From: Vibrio cyclitrophicus
GTDB taxonomy: Bacteria; Pseudomonadota; Gammaproteobacteria; Enterobacterales; Vibrionaceae
Length of the DNA: 64,000 nt
NCBI RefSeq assembly: GCF_024347435.1
Contig: NZ_AP025480.1
Coordinates: forward strand, 434,001 to 498,000
Direction of reading: 5' to 3'
A program made the position numbers and the translations under genes. The notes under the pieces are model-generated. The model was not told where the DNA came from and did not search any database. It saw only the letters and a list, made by a program, of their open reading frames with translations. Shown piece by piece: positions 45,113 through 54,408 of this stretch (positions are counted from its first letter, which is position 1; the number at the start of each line of letters is the position of its first letter).

Positions 45113-46189
45113 ATGTCTAAGATCTTCGATTTTGTAAAACCTGGTGTGATTTCTGGCGATGACGTACAGAAAGTATTTGAAGTAGCAAAAGAAAACAAAT
45201 TTGCTCTTCCTGCTGTAAACGTTGTTGGTACTGACTCTGTAAACGCAGTACTAGAAGCAGCTGCTAAAGTTAAAGCTCCAGTAGTTGTTCAGTTCTCTAA
45301 CGGTGGCGCTGCATTCTTCGCAGGTAAAGGCGTTAAACTTGAAGGTCAAGGCGCACAAGTTCTTGGCGCTGTAGCTGGTGCAAAATATGTACACGCTGTA
45401 GCTGAAGCTTACGGTGTTCCAGTTATCCTGCACACTGACCACGCTGCTAAGAAACTTCTTCCATGGATCGACGGTCTACTAGACGCTGGTGAAGAGTTCT
45501 TCGCACAAACTGGTAAGCCTCTATTCTCTTCTCACATGCTAGACCTTTCTGAAGAGTCTCTAGAAGAGAACATCGAAACATGTGCTAAGTACCTAGAGCG
45601 CATGGCTAAAATGAACATGACAATCGAGATCGAACTTGGTTGTACTGGTGGTGAAGAAGACGGCGTTGATAACTCTGATATGGACGCATCTGAGCTTTAC
45701 ACTTCTCCAGAAGACGTAGCATACGCATACGAGAAACTAATGGCTGTTAGCCCACGTTTCACTATTGCTGCTTCTTTCGGTAACGTACACGGTGTTTACC
45801 AAGCTGGTAACGTTGTACTTACTCCAACTATCCTACGTGACTCTCAAGCATACTGTGCAGAGAAGTTCGGTATTGCACCTAACGCTCTAAACTTCGTATT
45901 CCACGGTGGTTCTGGTTCTTCTGAAGCAGAAATCCAAGAGTCTATCGGCTACGGTGTTATCAAAATGAACATCGATACTGATACACAGTGGGCAACTTGG
46001 GATGGTATCCGTCAGTACTCTGCTGACAACTTCGACTTCCTACAAGGTCAAATTGGTAACCCAACTGGCGAAGCTGCTCCAAACAAGAAGTACTACGATC
46101 CACGCGTATGGCTACGTGCTGGTCAAGCTTCAATGGTTGCTCGTCTAGAGAAAGCATTTGCTGACCTTAACGCTGTAGACGTACTATAA
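45113..46189 (+). CDS. fbaA: Class II fructose-bisphosphate aldolase
   Basis: This 358-aa zinc enzyme splits or forms fructose 1,6-bisphosphate. Zinc and catalytic residues lie in LHTDHAAKK (near 108), ELGCTGGEEDGVDN (near 174), NVHGVYQ (near 224) and FHGGSGSS (near 263). The sequence is full length and highly codon-biased. An AGGA ribosome site precedes the ATG. It closes the tkt-epd-pgk-fba run. Confidence 0.98.
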   Translation: MSKIFDFVKPGVISGDDVQKVFEVAKENKFALPAVNVVGTDSVNAVLEAAAKVKAPVVVQFSNGGAAFFAGKGVKLEGQGAQVLGAVAGAKYVHAVAEAYGVPVILHTDHAAKKLLPWIDGLLDAGEEFFAQTGKPLFSSHMLDLSEESLEENIETCAKYLERMAKMNMTIEIELGCTGGEEDGVDNSDMDASELYTSPEDVAYAYEKLMAVSPRFTIAASFGNVHGVYQAGNVVLTPTILRDSQAYCAEKFGIAPNALNFVFHGGSGSSEAEIQESIGYGVIKMNIDTDTQWATWDGIRQYSADNFDFLQGQIGNPTGEAAPNKKYYDPRVWLRAGQASMVARLEKAFADLNAVDVL

Positions 46190-46219
46190 TTCTTTGAATT
46201 AAGTACTCTTTAAGTTTTT

Positions 46220-46247
46220 AAAACCCGCTCATAGAGCGGGTTTTTTT
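46220..46247 (+). terminator. fba terminator
   Basis: Stem AAACCCGCTC / GAGCGGGTTT with loop ATA and seven or more T. Confidence 0.92.
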
Positions 46248-46414
46248 ATGTCTGATAAAAACTTGTATTAAATATGTGAAAAACCTAGCCTACGGTGAAT
46301 AAATTTCGTAGTCTTTTAGTTATCGGTATTTGTGTTTATTAGTAAGTTTTATTAATTCAAAAGCTTACATAAATATGACTTTGCAATCTGTCAAAGATAG
46401 GATATCGTGCCGAA

Positions 46415-46435
46415 AAACTGAACTTGGTTCAGTTT
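46415..46435. promoter_or_regulatory. Perfect palindrome upstream of mscS
   Basis: AAACTGAAC-TTG-GTTCAGTTT is a 9-bp perfect inverted repeat about 130 bases before mscS, in an otherwise gene-free gap (46248-46565). It could be a repressor operator or a small hairpin in the leader; it lacks a clear T-tract. Confidence 0.45.
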
Positions 46436-46565
46436 ATAAAAAGGACTTGGCTTTAATTTACTTTTAACACAATGACTTAACAGAGGTTAATCTTTTTCGT
46501 TATCGTAGAGTAAGTTTGGCTTAAGGCAGTTTAGCCCATAGCATATTATATAGAGGATGCACATT

Positions 46566-47432
46566 ATGGCTGATAGTTCGACAGCAATTGAAACCCCACT
46601 TGTGGACGGCTTGTCTCACGCTGAGCAGTGGTTAACAAATAATTCAGACCTATTTATCCAATATGGCGTAAATATCATTTCTGCACTGATAATTTTATTT
46701 ATCGGTAACATCATCGTTAAAGCAATAGCGAATAGCGTGTCCAAGGTTCTTGAGAAGAAGAAAATGGACCGAGCTGTTGTGGAGTTTATCCACGGTTTAG
46801 TTCGTTACTTGTTGTTTGTTATTGTTCTTATTGCTGCACTTGGTCGTCTAGGTGTTCAAACTGCATCTGTGGTCGCTGTTATTGGTGCTGCTGGTTTAGC
46901 GGTAGGTCTTGCACTACAAGGTTCGCTATCTAATTTTGCTGCCGGTGTACTTATTGTTGCATTCCGTCCATTCAAGTCAGGTGACTATGTAGAGATTGGT
47001 GGTGTAGCAGGTTCGGTTGATTCTATTCAAATCTTCCAAACAATCCTAACAACGCCAGACAACAAAATGGTTGTAGTACCTAACGGCAGTGTTATCGGTA
47101 GTCCAATCACAAACTACTCTCGTCATGCGACGCGACGTATTGATCTAATGATTGGTGTTTCTTACAACGCTGATCTTCAGAAGACAAAAGCGCTACTGAC
47201 TAAGATCTGTGAATCTGATGAGCGTGTACTAAAAGAACCTGGCGTTCAAGTTGGTGTTCATACACTTGCTGATTCTTCAGTTAATTTCGTAGTTCGTCCA
47301 TGGGTTAGCACGGCTGACTACTGGAGTGTTTATTTCGACCTGATGCAAGCAATCAAAGAAGGCTTGGATAATGAAGGCATCGAAATTCCATTCCCGCAAA
47401 TGGATGTACACATGAATAAAGTAGAAGCTTAA
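46566..47432 (+). CDS. mscS: Small-conductance mechanosensitive channel MscS
   Basis: This inner-membrane heptameric channel opens under membrane tension to release solutes during osmotic downshock. TM spans lie at about residues 28-48, 65-88 and 90-125. TM3 has the glycine/alanine-packed pore helix (GAAGLAVGLALQGSLSNFAAG), then the MscS beta domain RPFKSGDYVEIGG. I use the ATG at 46566 (288 aa) behind GAGGA; 46557 is an alternative. Confidence 0.96.
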   Translation: MADSSTAIETPLVDGLSHAEQWLTNNSDLFIQYGVNIISALIILFIGNIIVKAIANSVSKVLEKKKMDRAVVEFIHGLVRYLLFVIVLIAALGRLGVQTASVVAVIGAAGLAVGLALQGSLSNFAAGVLIVAFRPFKSGDYVEIGGVAGSVDSIQIFQTILTTPDNKMVVVPNGSVIGSPITNYSRHATRRIDLMIGVSYNADLQKTKALLTKICESDERVLKEPGVQVGVHTLADSSVNFVVRPWVSTADYWSVYFDLMQAIKEGLDNEGIEIPFPQMDVHMNKVEA

Positions 47433-47471
47433 TCTCTAGTTCGTTTTTATAGCGATAAGCTTTTATAAAGA

Positions 47472-47501
47472 AAGGCGGATAACTTAAGTTATCCGCCTTT
47501 T
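47472..47501. terminator. Bidirectional terminator between mscS and argO
   Basis: Nearly perfect palindrome AAAGGCGGATAACTT / AAGTTATCCGCCTTT with T on the plus side and T (from plus-strand A) on the minus side serves both convergent genes. Confidence 0.9.
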
Positions 47502-47531
47502 TTGTGGGCTACGTTTTGTTTTGAAATCAGG

Positions 47532-48161
47532 TTACACGTATTGTTCAACTAGTCCGTTGGCAAGTACAAACGCAATAGCAAACATCATAGCCGCTACTGC
47601 GATATCGATGCCTTTCTTAACATTCGGTTTAGATAGCGTTGGGCCTAATTTTGCAGCGCCTAGTGACAATGAGTAAAACCACACGAATGAAGCCAAGATC
47701 GTCCCCATAGCAAACGCAATTCTGTCATTACCTTCAAATTGCCCACCGATTGAACCTAGAATCACTACGGTATCCAAGTAGAGGTGCGGGTTTAACACGG
47801 TCACCGCTAACGCACCTAAAACAACGGTACGCTTGCCACGAGCCAGTATCTCACCCTTTGATTCATTACTTGTACGTGTTCTAAATGCACTACGTAGTGA
47901 TAACAACCCATAGACCGTTAGAAAGGTAATACCACCCAAAGTGACAGAGGTTAACAACAATTCATTTTGCGAAAGGATCGCTCCTCCGCCAAAAATACCC
48001 AATGAGATAAATAAGGTATCGAGCAGGCTACAAATTGTCGCTGTCGTTAAATGATGATTGCGCTTTATCCCTTGATTTAGGACGTACGCATTTTGAGCGC
48101 CAATAGGGATGATCATGCTCGCCCCTAGACCAAAACCTTGTAATAAAACCCAAAAATTCAT
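47532..48161 (-). CDS. argO: LysE/ArgO family amino-acid (arginine) exporter
   Basis: The inner-membrane exporter has about six spans. The family start NFWVLLQGFGLGASMIIPIGAQNAYVLNQG is intact, with PIGAQNA near residue 19 and the re-entrant region LNPHLYLDTVV near 134. I start at the ATG at 48161 (209 aa). It is divergent from argP, whose product activates argO in E. coli, so arginine/lysine-responsive control is likely. Confidence 0.94.
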   Translation of the reverse strand: MNFWVLLQGFGLGASMIIPIGAQNAYVLNQGIKRNHHLTTATICSLLDTLFISLGIFGGGAILSQNELLLTSVTLGGITFLTVYGLLSLRSAFRTRTSNESKGEILARGKRTVVLGALAVTVLNPHLYLDTVVILGSIGGQFEGNDRIAFAMGTILASFVWFYSLSLGAAKLGPTLSKPNVKKGIDIAVAAMMFAIAFVLANGLVEQYV

Positions 48162-48303
48162 TTTAACCTCCACTTATTTAACGATATTTATGTGCTATAT
48201 GGCGAAGATACTCTGACCCTTTGAATAAGTATAATTAATGATTTTAATCTATTATTAGAGTTGCTAATGTAAAGGATGATTAGGTTAAAAAGGAAGCAAG
48301 TTG

Positions 48304-49200
48304 ATGCGTGGGTTGGACTATAAGTGGATAGAAGCACTCGATGCTGTGGTAAAACAACGCAGTTTCGAAAGGGCCGCTGAGCAGTTATATATTTCTCAAT
48401 CAGCGGTGTCACAGCGTATCAAGCAGCTCGAAAAGTGGATAGCACAGCCGGCTTTAGTGAGAGAAAATCCACCAAGGCCGACACCGGCAGGTAAAAAGCT
48501 TTTGGGTTTATATCGTCGAGTTCGCTTACTAGAGCATGAGCTTGTACCTGAGCTAATGAATGAAGAGGGTTCTCAACCATTATCGATCTCTATCGCAACC
48601 AACGCTGATAGCTTAGCAACTTGGTTGTTACCAGCATTATCGGATGTAATGACGTCGCGTCAGGTTGAATTGAATCTTGCGATTCATGGTGAATCGAGAA
48701 CCATTGAGAAGATTAAAAGCGGTGAGGTTGCAGGGGCGATCAGTTTAGAGTCCCAAGCGATTCCGGGCTGCAGTGCAGACTATCTGGGTAGGATGGATTA
48801 TGTGTGTGTATCTAGTCCGGATTTCCATGAACGCTATTTTTCTGAGGGTGTAAATTACGTAACGCTCAGTAAAGCTCCGGCTGTTTCTTATGATCAATAC
48901 GATGATCTACATAAGAAGTTTTTGCATGATCATTTTAATGTGCCGAGAGACAGTGTGATAAACCATACGGTTGGCAGTTCAGAAGCATTTGTTCGCTTGG
49001 CGTTGTCGGGTGTCGCTTACTGCTTGATCCCTCGATTGCAAATTATTGAGGAGTTGGAATCTGGTGCTTTGATTGATATTACTCCCGGCTTCTTGTTGTC
49101 TTATCGAATCTATTGGCACCATTGGCAACTAGAGAGCGGGGTATTAAAAGAGATATCTCAAGCGATATTAAGCTATACCCACAATCACTTACCTCAGTAA
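48304..49200 (+). CDS. argP: LysR-type regulator ArgP (IciA)
   Basis: This 298-aa DNA-binding regulator has an N-terminal winged helix-turn-helix (residues 3-60, [31 protein letters not shown]) and a C-terminal effector domain. The family responds to arginine and lysine. A TTG directly before the ATG makes 48301 an alternative start; AAGGAAG is the ribosome site. Its position opposite argO supports the assignment. Confidence 0.94.
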   Translation: MRGLDYKWIEALDAVVKQRSFERAAEQLYISQSAVSQRIKQLEKWIAQPALVRENPPRPTPAGKKLLGLYRRVRLLEHELVPELMNEEGSQPLSISIATNADSLATWLLPALSDVMTSRQVELNLAIHGESRTIEKIKSGEVAGAISLESQAIPGCSADYLGRMDYVCVSSPDFHERYFSEGVNYVTLSKAPAVSYDQYDDLHKKFLHDHFNVPRDSVINHTVGSSEAFVRLALSGVAYCLIPRLQIIEELESGALIDITPGFLLSYRIYWHHWQLESGVLKEISQAILSYTHNHLPQ

Positions 49201-49310
49201 GCTGTTGGTTTTTGCAGCGTCAAAGTTGTGTTAGAAGTCCTGCCGTGGGATTGGTTATGTGACAAATTGCTCTATGATAAAAGAACATTTGTTCAGCATA
49301 GGTCTACCTA

Positions 49311-50024
49311 ATGAAGTTTGTACCAAAGATGTTAGCAACGTCTCTTACTCTTACTGCTGCGTTGAGTACTGTGAGTTTTCCATCATTGGCTAACTCACCA
49401 TCTTTTCCGCATATCTCAACGACGGGCTACGGTGAAGTGATCGCAACACCAGATATGGCGACATTTTCCGTGAGAGTCGTAGAATCGACGATGACAGCTG
49501 AACAGGCTAAAAATACCGTTGATAAAGTGGTGACTGGTTTTCTTAACAAGCTGCATCAAGCTGGTGTAGATGAGGCGAGTGTGCACAGCTCGAACCTCTA
49601 TTTATCGCCTCAGTACCATTACCCTAAAGATGGTAAGCCTGAATTGGTGGGCTATAGAGCTTCACGTAATGTGACAGTTCAAGTGAATGAGTTAGCAAAT
49701 CTCAATGAGTATATGGATATTGCTATTGGGCAGGGCATTAACCAGATCGATAACATCCAGCTTCAAGTTCGTGACCAAGCTAAGTATCAAGAGCAAGCGC
49801 GTTTAGAAGCAATCAAAGATGCAAGATCAAAAGCCAAATCATTAGCGAGCGGTTTTGAACGAGAGTTAGGTGACGTTTGGCGCGTAGATTACAACGCACA
49901 ATCTTCTCAGCCTGTATTGATGCGTTCAATGGCGATGGATGCAAGAACCGAGTCGAATTCTTATGAAGATTCGACGATCACCATTCGTGACCGAGTGAAT
50001 GTGATCTACCAACTAGAAGAGTAG
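49311..50024 (+). CDS. SIMPL (DUF541) domain periplasmic protein
   Basis: This 237-aa protein has a signal peptide of about 27 residues (MLATSLTLTAALSTVSFPSLA) and a SIMPL/DUF541 domain: ISTTGYGEVIATPDMATFSV at the start, VGYRASRNVTVQV near residue 120, and AIKDARSKAKSLA near 170. Related proteins (E. coli YggE) are tied to oxidative-stress tolerance, but the mechanism is not known. Single gene, convergent with serA. Confidence 0.92.
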   Translation: MKFVPKMLATSLTLTAALSTVSFPSLANSPSFPHISTTGYGEVIATPDMATFSVRVVESTMTAEQAKNTVDKVVTGFLNKLHQAGVDEASVHSSNLYLSPQYHYPKDGKPELVGYRASRNVTVQVNELANLNEYMDIAIGQGINQIDNIQLQVRDQAKYQEQARLEAIKDARSKAKSLASGFERELGDVWRVDYNAQSSQPVLMRSMAMDARTESNSYEDSTITIRDRVNVIYQLEE

Positions 50025-50087
50025 TGAGCGTACTTCAAAGAGTCGTTAGATCATCATGATCTATTTACCTACGGTAGACTAAATACT

Positions 50088-50116
50088 AAAAAGGCTCTCA
50101 TTGTGAGAGCCTTTTT
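50088..50116. terminator. Bidirectional terminator between the SIMPL gene and serA
   Basis: Stem AAAAAGGCTCTCA / TGAGAGCCTTTTT with loop TTG. Confidence 0.9.
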
Positions 50117-50143
50117 GTTGTTACTTAAGATCTAATTCGATGA

Positions 50144-51373
50144 TTAGTGAAGTAAACGAGCGCGGATTGTGCCTTCAATTTCTTTCAACTTAAGCAGTGC
50201 TTCTTCTGAACGGTTTGCTTCTACATCAATAACCACATAACCCATATCTGCTGCAGTCTGTAAGTACTGACCTGCGATGTTAATCCCTTCTTCAGCGAAG
50301 ATGGTATTAATTTGAGTTAGGATTCCTGGGTGGTTTTCGTGAATGTGAAGTAGGCGAGAAGTACCTGTATGCAGTGGCAATGATACCTCTGGGAAGTTAA
50401 CGCTTGATAGTGTTGAACCGTTATCTGAGTATTTAGCCAACTTACCTGCAACTTCTACACCGATATTCTCTTGTGCTTCTTGTGTTGAACCACCTACATG
50501 AGGAGTAAGAATCACGTTATCGAATTGCATCAATGGCGACTCAAATGGGTCGGTATTGGTTTTTGGTTCTGTTGGGAATACATCAATTGCTGCACCTGAA
50601 AGGTGACCAGAATCTAGAGCACCACACAGAGCCGGAATATCGACTACAGTACCGCGTGCTGCATTGATAAAGATAGAGCCAGGCTTCATGCGCTCGAACT
50701 CTTCTTTACCCATCATGTTCTTCGTTTCATTGGTTTCAGGTACGTGTAAAGAGATCACGTCACACTTATTCAGCAATTCAGTCATGGTATGGACTTGAGT
50801 TGCGTTACCTAGAGATAGTTTGTTTTCAATATCGTAAAAGTAAACGCGCATGCCAAGGTTTTCCGCAATAATCCCCAGCTGAGTACCAATGTGGCCGTAA
50901 CCAATAATACCGAGACGCTTACCACGAGCTTCGTTTGAGTTATCGGCACTCTTTTTCCAAATGCCGCGGTGAGCAAGTGCGTTCTTTTCAGGAATACCAC
51001 GTAATAGTAGTAGAACCTGGCCAAGAACCAGCTCAGCCACGCTTCGAGTGTTTGAGAACGGAGCATTGAAAACAGGAATACCGCGTTTTGCTGCCGCTTG
51101 AAGATTGACTTGGTTAGTACCAATACAGAAACAACCGACTGCAACTAGCTTTTCAGCTGCATCAATCACTTCTTGGGAGATGTTTGTGCGAGAACGGATA
51201 CCAATGAAATGAGCATCTTTAACTGCTTCAAGAAGTTCATCTTCAGGTAGCGAGCCTTTATGGTACTCAATATTTGTGTAACCAGCGGCTTGCAGTACTT
51301 CTACAGAAGAAGGGTGAAGACCTTCCAGAAGTAGAATTTTAATCTTTTCTTTTTCCAGTGAAACTTTGGCCAT
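50144..51373 (-). CDS. serA: D-3-phosphoglycerate dehydrogenase
   Basis: This enzyme commits 3-phosphoglycerate to serine synthesis. Starting at the ATG at 51373 (MAKVSLEKEKIKILLLEG, 409 aa) fits the E. coli length. Parts seen are the NAD Rossmann loop LGIIGYGHIGTQLG near 152, the catalytic region INAARGTVVD near 237 and LTPHVGGST near 292, and a C-terminal ACT domain (IHENHPGILTQIN near 340) that binds serine for feedback control. Confidence 0.97.
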   Translation of the reverse strand: MAKVSLEKEKIKILLLEGLHPSSVEVLQAAGYTNIEYHKGSLPEDELLEAVKDAHFIGIRSRTNISQEVIDAAEKLVAVGCFCIGTNQVNLQAAAKRGIPVFNAPFSNTRSVAELVLGQVLLLLRGIPEKNALAHRGIWKKSADNSNEARGKRLGIIGYGHIGTQLGIIAENLGMRVYFYDIENKLSLGNATQVHTMTELLNKCDVISLHVPETNETKNMMGKEEFERMKPGSIFINAARGTVVDIPALCGALDSGHLSGAAIDVFPTEPKTNTDPFESPLMQFDNVILTPHVGGSTQEAQENIGVEVAGKLAKYSDNGSTLSSVNFPEVSLPLHTGTSRLLHIHENHPGILTQINTIFAEEGINIAGQYLQTAADMGYVVIDVEANRSEEALLKLKEIEGTIRARLLH

Positions 51374-51569
51374 TGTTCTCGTCCTTAAAATGGAAAGGTT
51401 GGGCAAATGCGGCGCACGTGCTACAAAATGGCTGAAAGGGGAACAAATTCACCACTTTGTCAGGAGACAAACGTTTTCCCTGTGCGTCTTCTGAACAATA
51501 AAGTAACAAAAAAAAATGTTTTGGGTAAGAAAATTACGGAATAAGACATAATTTTACAGACAGAAAGCA

Positions 51570-51598
51570 AAAAAAACGGCGCCCTTGGGCACCGTATG
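51570..51598 (-). terminator. rpiA terminator
   Basis: On the minus strand ACGGTGCCC / GGGCGCCGT (one G-U) with an AA loop is followed by eight T. Confidence 0.85.
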
Positions 51599-51633
51599 TA
51601 ATGAAGTAACAGAAAAACTCAATTTTCTATTAT

Positions 51634-52290
51634 TTATTCTTCGATTTTTGCACCTTCAGGTGTGCCAGTGATTACCACATCAGCACCACGGTGAGCAAAA
51701 AGACCAACCGTCACCACACCTGCGATACCATTGATGATATCTTCCAGTTGTTTTGGATTTTCGATGGCCATGCCGTAAACATCTAAGATCACATTGCCGT
51801 TATCGGTTGTGCAGCCTTCGCGGTAAACTGGGTCACCACCAAGTTTTACTAGTTCACGTGCAACGTATGAACGTGCCATCGGGATAACTTCAACAGGCAG
51901 TGGGAATTTACCCAATACATCAACGGCTTTAGTACCGTCAACAATACAAATAAACTTATCAGAGATCGCCGCTACGATTTTTTCACGGGTCAGTGCAGCG
52001 CCGCCGCCTTTGATCATGTCACGTGAACCGTTAATCTCATCTGCGCCGTCGACATAGATGTCTAGTTTGAACACGTCGTTGCACTCAAAAACTTTGATTT
52101 CTAGTGCTTCTAATTTTTCAGTAGAGGCTACAGAGCTTGAAACCGCACCTTTGATTTTGTCTTTCATTGTGCCAAGTGCGTCGATGAAGTGATTTACTGT
52201 AGAGCCAGTACCTACGCCGACAATGCTGCCTTCTTCAACATATTGAAGTGCTGCCCAGCCAGCTGCTTTTTTCATTTCATCTTGAGTCAT
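51634..52290 (-). CDS. rpiA: Ribose-5-phosphate isomerase A
   Basis: This 218-aa enzyme interconverts ribose 5-phosphate and ribulose 5-phosphate. The phosphate loop [13 protein letters not shown] (residues about 20-32), [25 protein letters not shown] near 81-105 and [11 protein letters not shown] near 116 are intact. It is upstream of serA with its own terminator between. Confidence 0.97.
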   Translation of the reverse strand: MTQDEMKKAAGWAALQYVEEGSIVGVGTGSTVNHFIDALGTMKDKIKGAVSSSVASTEKLEALEIKVFECNDVFKLDIYVDGADEINGSRDMIKGGGAALTREKIVAAISDKFICIVDGTKAVDVLGKFPLPVEVIPMARSYVARELVKLGGDPVYREGCTTDNGNVILDVYGMAIENPKQLEDIINGIAGVVTVGLFAHRGADVVITGTPEGAKIEE

Positions 52291-52392
52291 GCCATTCTCC
52301 TGAATAAGGTCTTGCGCTTTGAATTAATCGTTCGCGTATTGAAGTTAACGTTTATATATCGAGGTTAACGTTTGCGGCGCGATTATAGCGCT

Positions 52393-52992
52393 TTAATGGT
52401 TGTTTTCCCATTGCCAAGTTTTACTCGGAGTCACGATTTTAGGTAACGGAATGTCCCATTCTTCAATCGGTAGGGTATCAACATGCTGGCAATCATGAGC
52501 TAAACCAATGGGAGTTGCGCCTTCCCCTGTCTCGAACCACTTCGCCAAGGTGCGATCGTAATATCCGCCGCCCATACCTAGGCGATGGCCATGGGAGTCA
52601 AAGCCGACAAGGGGCGTAAGAATAAGGTCTAGTTGTTGGCACGGCTTAACGAGCAATTTATTGAGCTGAGGTTCGACAATACCGTATTTATTCAACACAG
52701 TGGGTGTGGTTGGCGAGTAGTGCAGGAACAGAAGATGTCCGGCAGAGAAGGGGTGTAATACTGGTAAATAAGTTTGCTTACCTTGCGCCCATAACCATTC
52801 GACTAAAGGCTGAGTATCGAGTTCGCCATCAATGGAGATATAGAGGGCAATATGTTGAGCTGACTGAATCTCATTGAGTTGAGAACATTGCTTTACTAAG
52901 TCGATGGCGGATTGAGTTTGTTGTTCGCCAGATAAGGCATTGCGTTTGATACGGATCTGTTTGCGAAATTCGCTGCGTGTGAGCGTCTTCAT
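52393..52992 (-). CDS. ygfA: 5-formyltetrahydrofolate cyclo-ligase family protein (YgfA)
   Basis: This enzyme converts 5-formyl-THF to 5,10-methenyl-THF. I use the ATG at 52992 (MKTLTRSEFRKQIR, 199 aa); the longer open frame runs into the 6S RNA. Conserved parts are RNALSGEQQ, the mid-region LPVLHPF, and the signature GFDSHGHRLGMGGGYYDRTLA near residue 150. It directly follows 6S RNA and is probably co-transcribed with it, as in E. coli (ssrS-ygfA). Confidence 0.94.
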   Translation of the reverse strand: MKTLTRSEFRKQIRIKRNALSGEQQTQSAIDLVKQCSQLNEIQSAQHIALYISIDGELDTQPLVEWLWAQGKQTYLPVLHPFSAGHLLFLHYSPTTPTVLNKYGIVEPQLNKLLVKPCQQLDLILTPLVGFDSHGHRLGMGGGYYDRTLAKWFETGEGATPIGLAHDCQHVDTLPIEEWDIPLPKIVTPSKTWQWENNH

Positions 52993-53001
52993 AAGAAGGG
53001 A

Positions 53002-53180
53002 TACCCCAAAGTGCCGTTGAGAATAGATGGCCCTTGAACCAGCGAGTTCAAGGCGGATCAGCAATGATTACCGTAGGCTTCTCGGTCAGGCCGAGCATGC
53101 TCAATAGCACTCAAGTACTAACCCTTAGGGATTGCTTATCGGCTCGGGGACGTGAATCCTCTGACAAACACTCCAGGGTA
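53002..53180 (-). ncRNA. ssrS: 6S RNA
   Basis: This 179-nt RNA sits between zapA and ygfA. The ends pair (TACCCTGGAGTG at the 5' end with CACTTTGGGGTA at the 3' end). The central open-complex-mimic arms CCCCGAGCCGATAAGC / GAGCATGCTCGGCC-GACCGAGAAGCC and TTGAACTCGCTGGTTCAA are typical. It binds sigma-70 RNA polymerase in stationary phase. No other gene fits here. Confidence 0.93.
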
Positions 53181-53193
53181 AATTTTGTGTACG

Positions 53194-53502
53194 CTATTGC
53201 TGTCCGTGCTTAACTTTACTGAGAACATCTGAAAGTGATGTCGTGAGCTGTTCCATTCGCTCGGTCAGTGCGTTTTGTTCGTCATTTGCTTCAAACTTCT
53301 TGGTTTGTAATTCGTAGCAAATATTCAGAGCTGCAATCGTTAGCAGCTTCACTTCATTGGTTACCTTAGTACGTTCAGCCATCTCTTTCAATCGATTATC
53401 AAGATCGGCCGCCGCTGCAATCAATGACTCTTCTTGCCCTGGGGGACAATTCACTCGAGTCAGTTTTCCTAATATTTCAACGTCTACCGCTTGATTACTC
53501 AT
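53194..53502 (-). CDS. zapA: Cell division protein ZapA
   Basis: This FtsZ-ring-associated protein is 102 aa from the ATG at 53502 (MSNQAVDVEILGK). An open frame extends 60 codons further, but the extension is low-complexity (serine-rich) and has no family match. The globular part (NCPPGQEESLIAAAADLDNRL) is followed by a C-terminal coiled coil that mediates tetramerisation. 6S RNA lies 13 bases downstream; ygfB is divergent. Confidence 0.94.
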   Translation of the reverse strand: MSNQAVDVEILGKLTRVNCPPGQEESLIAAAADLDNRLKEMAERTKVTNEVKLLTIAALNICYELQTKKFEANDEQNALTERMEQLTTSLSDVLSKVKHGQQ

Positions 53503-53811
53503 GATGGATGAACTCTTTAACGCGCTATTTTTAAGGCTGCTGCTCTTTATCATTTTTTTTAAAAGAAAAAGTGCAAGTACCGATGAGGAAGCAATCTCCT
53601 CTGAGGGAGAAACTATAGGTAAACCGCTATTAAGATTCAAGCTTTTCAGAGTGACTGTTTGTAAATGAGAGCTTGAGCACACAGTAATTCAGCAAATTGA
53701 ACAATTGGTAGTCAGTCATCCTTCAATTGCTCAGGATCGATGCTTACCAGAATTGGGGTGAAGTGGTACGATTAAACTATCGATATAAAGAATAACTGAG
53801 CGAGCTATCTG

Positions 53812-54387
53812 ATGAGCGAAACTACTTTACCTGACTACCTAACGGTTGCGACTGAACTTCAATCGGCAAGTCTAGCCGTAACCCCTGCTGAGATGCATGG
53901 TTTATTAACGGGTATGTTGAGCGGAGGCTTAAACCTAACAGATAAAAGCTGGCAACCACTTATCTTTGATTACACCAACGAAGGTATGGGATGGCCAGAT
54001 CGTGCTTTGACATTAGCGGAAGCGACACTAAAAGTAACGACCAGTGAAATCACAGGTTCAGGTATGGAACTATCTATGTTGCTGCCTGATGAAGATGCAA
54101 GTGCAAGCTTGTTTGATTTGGCGGATGGCGTTTCTGACTGGATTAACCACTTTATTTCTGGTTTAGGTCTGGTTGGCGCTCAATTAAACAAAGCGTCTGA
54201 CGGTACTAAAGAAGCATTAGCTGATCTTGAAGAGATGGCAAAGCTCGGTATCGACGAAGAAGATGATCTAGAAGAGCAAGCACAGTTGCTAGAGCATGTT
54301 ATTGAGCACGTAAAAGCGTGTGCATTGACAATTCATGCTGAATTCGGTGCTCGCCCATCTGAAGATGTGGCTCCAACCATTCATTAA
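53812..54387 (+). CDS. ygfB: UPF0149 family protein YgfB
   Basis: This 191-aa acidic cytosolic protein of the UPF0149 family has [14 protein letters not shown] near residue 24 and [13 protein letters not shown] near 108. The biochemical function is unclear. It starts the ygfB-ubiH-ubiI run, the usual order (E. coli also has pepP inserted; that gene is absent here). The ribosome site GAGCGAG is modest. Confidence 0.94.
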   Translation: MSETTLPDYLTVATELQSASLAVTPAEMHGLLTGMLSGGLNLTDKSWQPLIFDYTNEGMGWPDRALTLAEATLKVTTSEITGSGMELSMLLPDEDASASLFDLADGVSDWINHFISGLGLVGAQLNKASDGTKEALADLEEMAKLGIDEEDDLEEQAQLLEHVIEHVKACALTIHAEFGARPSEDVAPTIH

Positions 54388-54408
54388 TCCGTTTGTCGGT
54401 TTGAGGTT

